DNA of 8,152 nucleotides. It comes from a bacterium. GTDB taxonomy: Bacteria; Actinomycetota; Acidimicrobiia; Spongiisociales; UBA11373. The notes under the pieces are model-generated. The model saw only the letters and a list, made by a program, of their open reading frames with translations. It was not told the origin of the DNA and searched no databases. Shown here piece by piece: positions 5,752 to 8,152 of the stretch (positions are counted from its first letter, which is position 1; the number at the start of each line of letters is the position of its first letter). A program made the translations under genes and the position numbers. The DNA is taken from the NCBI GenBank assembly GCA_013202595.1, contig JABMPV010000442.1:1-8152 (forward strand), given 5' to 3'.

Positions 5752-7086
5752 ATGGGCGCCCGTTTGTTCGGTACCGATGGCGTTCGCGGGCTCGCCAACG
5801 TCGATCTGACTCCCGACCTCGCGATCGATCTCGCGCGCGCTGCCGGTGACGGCAGACGCGGAACGGTGGTCGTTGGAAGGGACACCCGGCGTTCCGGCCA
5901 GATGCTCATCGACGCGGTGTCTGTCGGATTCAATGCAGCAGGTTTCGACGTCATCGATCTCGGGATCATCCCCGTCGGTGCCGTCTCGCATCTCACCCGT
6001 GATCTCGGCGCCTCCTACGGCGTCATGGTGAGCGCCAGCCACAATCCCGCACCCGACAACGGGATCAAGTTCTTCGGGCCCGACGGCCGCAAACTCGATG
6101 ACGAGCGCGAGGACGCCATCGCGGCCCGTTATGCCCACGGCGCACCCTGGCAGGAGGTCTCCGGCGCCGACCTCGGGATCAGGTCCGGGGTTCCCGACGC
6201 CATGGATCGCTATCTCGATCATGTGGCTTCCCGGGCCAAGTACTCCTTCAGTGGCCTGTCGGTCGTGCTCGATTGCGCCAACGGCGCTGCGTTCAAGTCC
6301 GCCCCCGCCCTGTTCGAACGTCTCGGAGCGACCGTCGACACGATGTTCACGGAGCCCAGCGGGATGAACATCAACGACGGGTGCGGGGCCGTCCACCCCG
6401 GGGCTCTCGCCGCAGCGGTCGACGGAAGGGTTGGCCTCGCTTTCGACGGCGATGCCGATCGCCTCACCGCCGTCGATGAGGACGGGGTGGTGTGCAATGG
6501 CGATGTGATCATGGCGATCCTCGCCCGGCACATGCACAACAACGACACTCTCCCCGACTCCAGGGTGATCGCCACGGTCATGTCGAATCTCGGATTTCTG
6601 CGCGCCATGCGATCGATGGGTATCACCGTCGATCTGACGCCCGTCGGTGACCGCTACGTCCTCGAGGAGATGCGGCGGAGTGGCGCCGGCCTCGGAGGCG
6701 AGCAGAGCGGGCACGTCATCTTCCACAAGGAACCCACCGGTGACGGACTGCTCACGGGCGTGCGTCTCCTCGAGGTGATGGCAGCAACCGGAGCGCCGTT
6801 GCGAGAACTCCGCCGCGTGATGACCGAGTTCCCCCAGGTCCTGCGGAATGTCACCGTCCGTGTGAAGGAGCGCCTCCCTGATGCCGCTGCGCTGTGGGCG
6901 GCCGTCGAGATGATGGAGAAGCGCCTCGGCGACGACGGCCGGGTCCTCGTACGCGCCTCGGGCACCGAGCAACTGGTCCGAGTGATGGTGGAGGCCTCGA
7001 CATCAGCCGAAGCGGCTGCCGTCGCGGACGAACTGGTCATGGTGACCCGTCGCGAATTGGGTGGCGAACCGGGCGAGTCCGGGTAA
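5752..7086 (+). CDS. glmM: Phosphoglucosamine mutase
   Basis: GlmM converts glucosamine-6-phosphate to glucosamine-1-phosphate, the step between GlmS and GlmU toward UDP-GlcNAc and peptidoglycan. The length of 444 residues is standard. Visible motifs are RLFGTDGVRG (4-13), the phosphoserine loop VSASHNP with catalytic Ser96, the metal loop DGDADR (232-237), the sugar-binding loop GGEQSGH (315-321) and the phosphate-binding loop RASGTEQ (401-407). Two positions differ from the usual family sequence: PVGAVSHL (74-81) replaces the common PTPAVAYL, and SGTEQ replaces SGTEP. ATG 5752 gives the canonical N-terminus; GTG 5746 is an alternative adding two residues. No clear ribosome site is visible, so translation may depend on coupling to rpsI or on leaderless initiation. 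The frame continues open upstream into rpsI, but there it is a shadow. Confidence 0.97.
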   Translation: MGARLFGTDGVRGLANVDLTPDLAIDLARAAGDGRRGTVVVGRDTRRSGQMLIDAVSVGFNAAGFDVIDLGIIPVGAVSHLTRDLGASYGVMVSASHNPAPDNGIKFFGPDGRKLDDEREDAIAARYAHGAPWQEVSGADLGIRSGVPDAMDRYLDHVASRAKYSFSGLSVVLDCANGAAFKSAPALFERLGATVDTMFTEPSGMNINDGCGAVHPGALAAAVDGRVGLAFDGDADRLTAVDEDGVVCNGDVIMAILARHMHNNDTLPDSRVIATVMSNLGFLRAMRSMGITVDLTPVGDRYVLEEMRRSGAGLGGEQSGHVIFHKEPTGDGLLTGVRLLEVMAATGAPLRELRRVMTEFPQVLRNVTVRVKERLPDAAALWAAVEMMEKRLGDDGRVLVRASGTEQLVRVMVEASTSAEAAAVADELVMVTRRELGGEPGESG

Positions 7087-7098
7087 GATATCCTCTAA

Positions 7099-7126
7099 CA
7101 GATTGTGGTCGTACGACCGCGATCTG
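7099..7126 (+). other. 12-bp stem-loop between glmM and the glmS ribozyme
   Basis: Bases 7099-7110 pair with 7115-7126 over 12 positions, two of them G-U, around the loop GTAC. The centre, GGTCGTACGACC (7107-7118), is a perfect 12-bp DNA palindrome. The stem begins 13 nt after the glmM stop, and the following GTGGTTGT is only mildly U-rich. It could be a weak intrinsic terminator, a 3'-end stabiliser for glmM mRNA, or a protein-binding site. TAAGAT (7084-7089) and TATCCT (7089-7094) just upstream fit TANNNT -10 boxes, but no matching -35 is seen. Confidence 0.45.
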
Positions 7127-7144
7127 TGGTTGTAACTGATTGAC

Positions 7145-7164
7145 CGGTCGGACGGCGGTCGGAC
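7145..7164 (+). repeat. Direct repeat of CGGTCGGAC just before the ribozyme cleavage site
   Basis: CGGTCGGAC occurs at 7145-7153 and again at 7156-7164, an 11-nt period. The first copy overlaps the perfect palindrome GACCGGTC (7142-7149). The second copy ends two bases before the predicted cleavage position. TTGACC at 7140-7145 resembles a -35 box, but no -10 box lies at the right distance. Confidence 0.7.
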
Positions 7165-7165
7165 C

Positions 7166-7309
7166 AGCGCCTGCCCTCACCCACGGTGAGGTGACGAGGA
7201 AGAGGGAGCATCGAATGGTCGGCGGATGCCCTCTCGGCTGCTCACGGTCGTGACGGTTCGGGAGAAATCCCGGGGGTGACCCCGGTGACAGAGCCCGGGC
7301 CGACGTGAG
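7166..7309 (+). ncRNA. glmS ribozyme (GlcN6P-activated self-cleaving riboswitch)
   Basis: This RNA cleaves its own mRNA when glucosamine-6-phosphate binds as cofactor, lowering GlmS synthesis. Cleavage is predicted between A7166 and G7167 in AGCGCC. P1 pairs 7175-7181 with 7185-7191. The conserved core strand TGACGAGG follows at 7192-7199. P2 pairs AGAGGG (7201-7206) with CCCTCT (7229-7234), enclosing the invariant-looking ATCGA and TCGGCGGATG strands. CGCC (7168-7171) can pair with GGCG (7221-7224), as expected for the P2.2 pseudoknot. P3 pairs 7235-7239 with 7246-7250. Its loop CTCAC (7241-7245) pairs with GTGAG (7305-7309), the P3.1 pseudoknot. The P4 base pairs 7255-7262 with 7294-7301, and the P4 tip is CCGGGG-GUGA-CCCCGG (7270-7285). 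The element lies directly upstream of glmS. The primary-sequence match to the family core is extensive, so the identification is secure; activity is inferred. Confidence 0.96.
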
Positions 7310-7369
7310 ACGGGGACCCATGTTCCCGGTGGAGTCGTTCCCCGGTCGTACACGAAGGGAGACCCGCGC
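7310..7369 (+). promoter_or_regulatory. Ribozyme-to-glmS spacer with hairpin and ribosome site
   Basis: These 60 nt link the ribozyme to the glmS start. CGGGGA (7311-7316) can pair with TTCCCG (7323-7328), including one G-U, around a 6-nt loop. AAGGGAG (7355-7361) is a good Shine-Dalgarno 8 nt before the GTG at 7370. The cleaved downstream RNA would keep this ribosome site, so control is expected to work through decay of the 5'-hydroxyl fragment and not through loss of the ribosome site. Confidence 0.6.
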
Positions 7370-8152
7370 GTGTGCGGCATCATCGGATACATCGGGGCGA
7401 GTGATGCGACCCCGATCCTCATCGACGGTCTGAGCCGGCTCGAATACCGTGGCTACGACTCGGCCGGCGTTGCCATCCTCGACGGCGACTCCATCGAAAT
7501 CAGGAAGGCAGAGGGCAAACTGGCGCGCCTCGCCGAACTGCTCGAACGGGAGCCACTGGCCGGTTCCATCGGCATCGGGCACACCCGGTGGGCGACCCAC
7601 GGTGCACCGACCGACTTCAACGCCCATCCCCACACCGACCCGACCGGGTCGATCGCCGTGGTCCACAACGGGATCATCGAGAACTTCGTCGAGTTGCGCG
7701 AAGCCCTTGCAGAGCGCGGAGCGGAGTTCTCATCGGAGACCGACACGGAGTTGCTGGCCCACCTCATCGCCGAGGAATACGACGGCGACCTGCACGGTGC
7801 CGTGCGCCGTGCGGTGAGCAGGGCCACGGGCGCCTACGCACTGGTGGCCATCAGCCTCAAGGAACCCGGCCGCATGGTGGCCGTGAGGATGATCAGCCCG
7901 CTGGTCATCGGCCTGGGGGACGACGAGGTCTTCCTCGCCAGTGACATCCCGGCGATCCTCCACAGGACCCGGGACATCATGGTGATCGAGAACGGCGAGA
8001 TCGTCGATGTGCGCCCCGGAGGCGTGAGCATCGAGACGCTCGCCGGTGAAGCGGTCGAGCGGGGACTCCTCGAGATCACCTGGGACGCCGAGCAGGCCGA
8101 GCGGGGCGGCTACCCCCACTTCATGCTCAAGGAGATCTACGAGCAACCCAAT
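7370..8152 (+). CDS. glmS: Glutamine-fructose-6-phosphate aminotransferase (isomerizing), N-terminal 261 residues
   Basis: GlmS makes glucosamine-6-phosphate from fructose-6-phosphate and glutamine, the entry step of amino-sugar and peptidoglycan synthesis. The start is GTG at 7370, giving MCGIIGYIG; removal of Met exposes the Cys2 nucleophile of the class II glutamine amidotransferase domain. Further motifs are LEYRGYDSAG (24-33), HTRWATHG (71-78), NAHPH (84-88), the HNGIIEN oxyanion loop (99-105), ETDTE (123-127) and SPLVIGLG. The frame remains open to the window end at HFMLKEIYEQPN, the linker into the two SIS sugar-isomerase domains, which lie outside. The full protein should be about 600 residues. 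AAGGGAG (7355-7361) is the ribosome site. Expression is expected to be controlled by the ribozyme immediately upstream. Confidence 0.97.
   Translation, partial: MCGIIGYIGASDATPILIDGLSRLEYRGYDSAGVAILDGDSIEIRKAEGKLARLAELLEREPLAGSIGIGHTRWATHGAPTDFNAHPHTDPTGSIAVVHNGIIENFVELREALAERGAEFSSETDTELLAHLIAEEYDGDLHGAVRRAVSRATGAYALVAISLKEPGRMVAVRMISPLVIGLGDDEVFLASDIPAILHRTRDIMVIENGEIVDVRPGGVSIETLAGEAVERGLLEITWDAEQAERGGYPHFMLKEIYEQPN

Noticed and set aside
5743..6972. 409-residue minus-strand open frame
   Set aside because: It is fully antisense to glmM, whose catalytic motifs are all intact. The frame is a high-GC codon shadow with no recognisable domain.
7270..7285. Perfect GC hairpin read as an intrinsic terminator
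   Set aside because: It has no U-tract, and its GUGA loop and position match the P4 tip of the glmS ribozyme.
7166..7369. Another riboswitch class, such as c-di-AMP (ydaO), before a cell-wall gene
   Set aside because: The GGGGTGA-like stretch is superficially similar, but the complete glmS ribozyme core and gene context explain the sequence better.
7037..7666. 209-residue minus-strand open frame across the glmM-glmS gap
   Set aside because: It is antisense to the conserved ribozyme and to the glmS N-terminus, and shows no motif or ribosome site.

Overview
This GC-rich window carries mycothiol-linked chemistry and a truA / rplM-rpsI-glmM-glmS neighbourhood. This points to an actinobacterium (Actinomycetota), possibly a deep-branching or uncultured lineage. 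The class-level placement is a guess. Several genes lack a Shine-Dalgarno sequence and instead have a TANNNT box 6-8 nt before the start codon, which fits an actinobacterium that uses leaderless mRNAs.

Layout. Positions 1-1955 (+) hold the 3' end of a Nudix hydrolase, a Yip1-like membrane protein, tRNA pseudouridine synthase TruA and a small tail-anchored protein of unknown role. Positions 2054-2701 (+) encode a hemolysin III/TrhA-type PAQR membrane protein. It converges on a two-gene minus-strand unit: ilvA (threonine ammonia-lyase with an ACT domain, 4724-3504) and a mycothiol-dependent maleylpyruvate isomerase-family enzyme (3507-2743), overlapping by 4 nt. The convergent junction carries three copies of an 11-nt word at a 17-nt period. 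Divergent from ilvA, positions 4869-7086 (+) hold rplM, rpsI and glmM, followed by glmS (from 7370, cut by the window end).

The highlight is the 283-nt gap between glmM and glmS. It contains a complete, well-conserved glmS ribozyme (about 7166-7309): the cleavage-site core AGCGCC, the UGACGAGG and UCGGCGGAUGCC core strands, P1, P2, P3, a P4 arm with a GUGA tetraloop, and the P3.1 loop-to-tail pseudoknot. This self-cleaving, glucosamine-6-phosphate-activated ribozyme is best known from Bacillota, so finding it in an apparent actinobacterium is notable. It would close a feedback loop. GlmS makes GlcN6P, the neighbouring GlmM converts it to GlcN1P for UDP-GlcNAc and peptidoglycan synthesis, and excess GlcN6P destroys the glmS message.

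A second RNA candidate is the rplM 5' leader. A -35/-10 promoter is predicted to start transcription just before two consecutive hairpins, a plausible site for autoregulation by L13.
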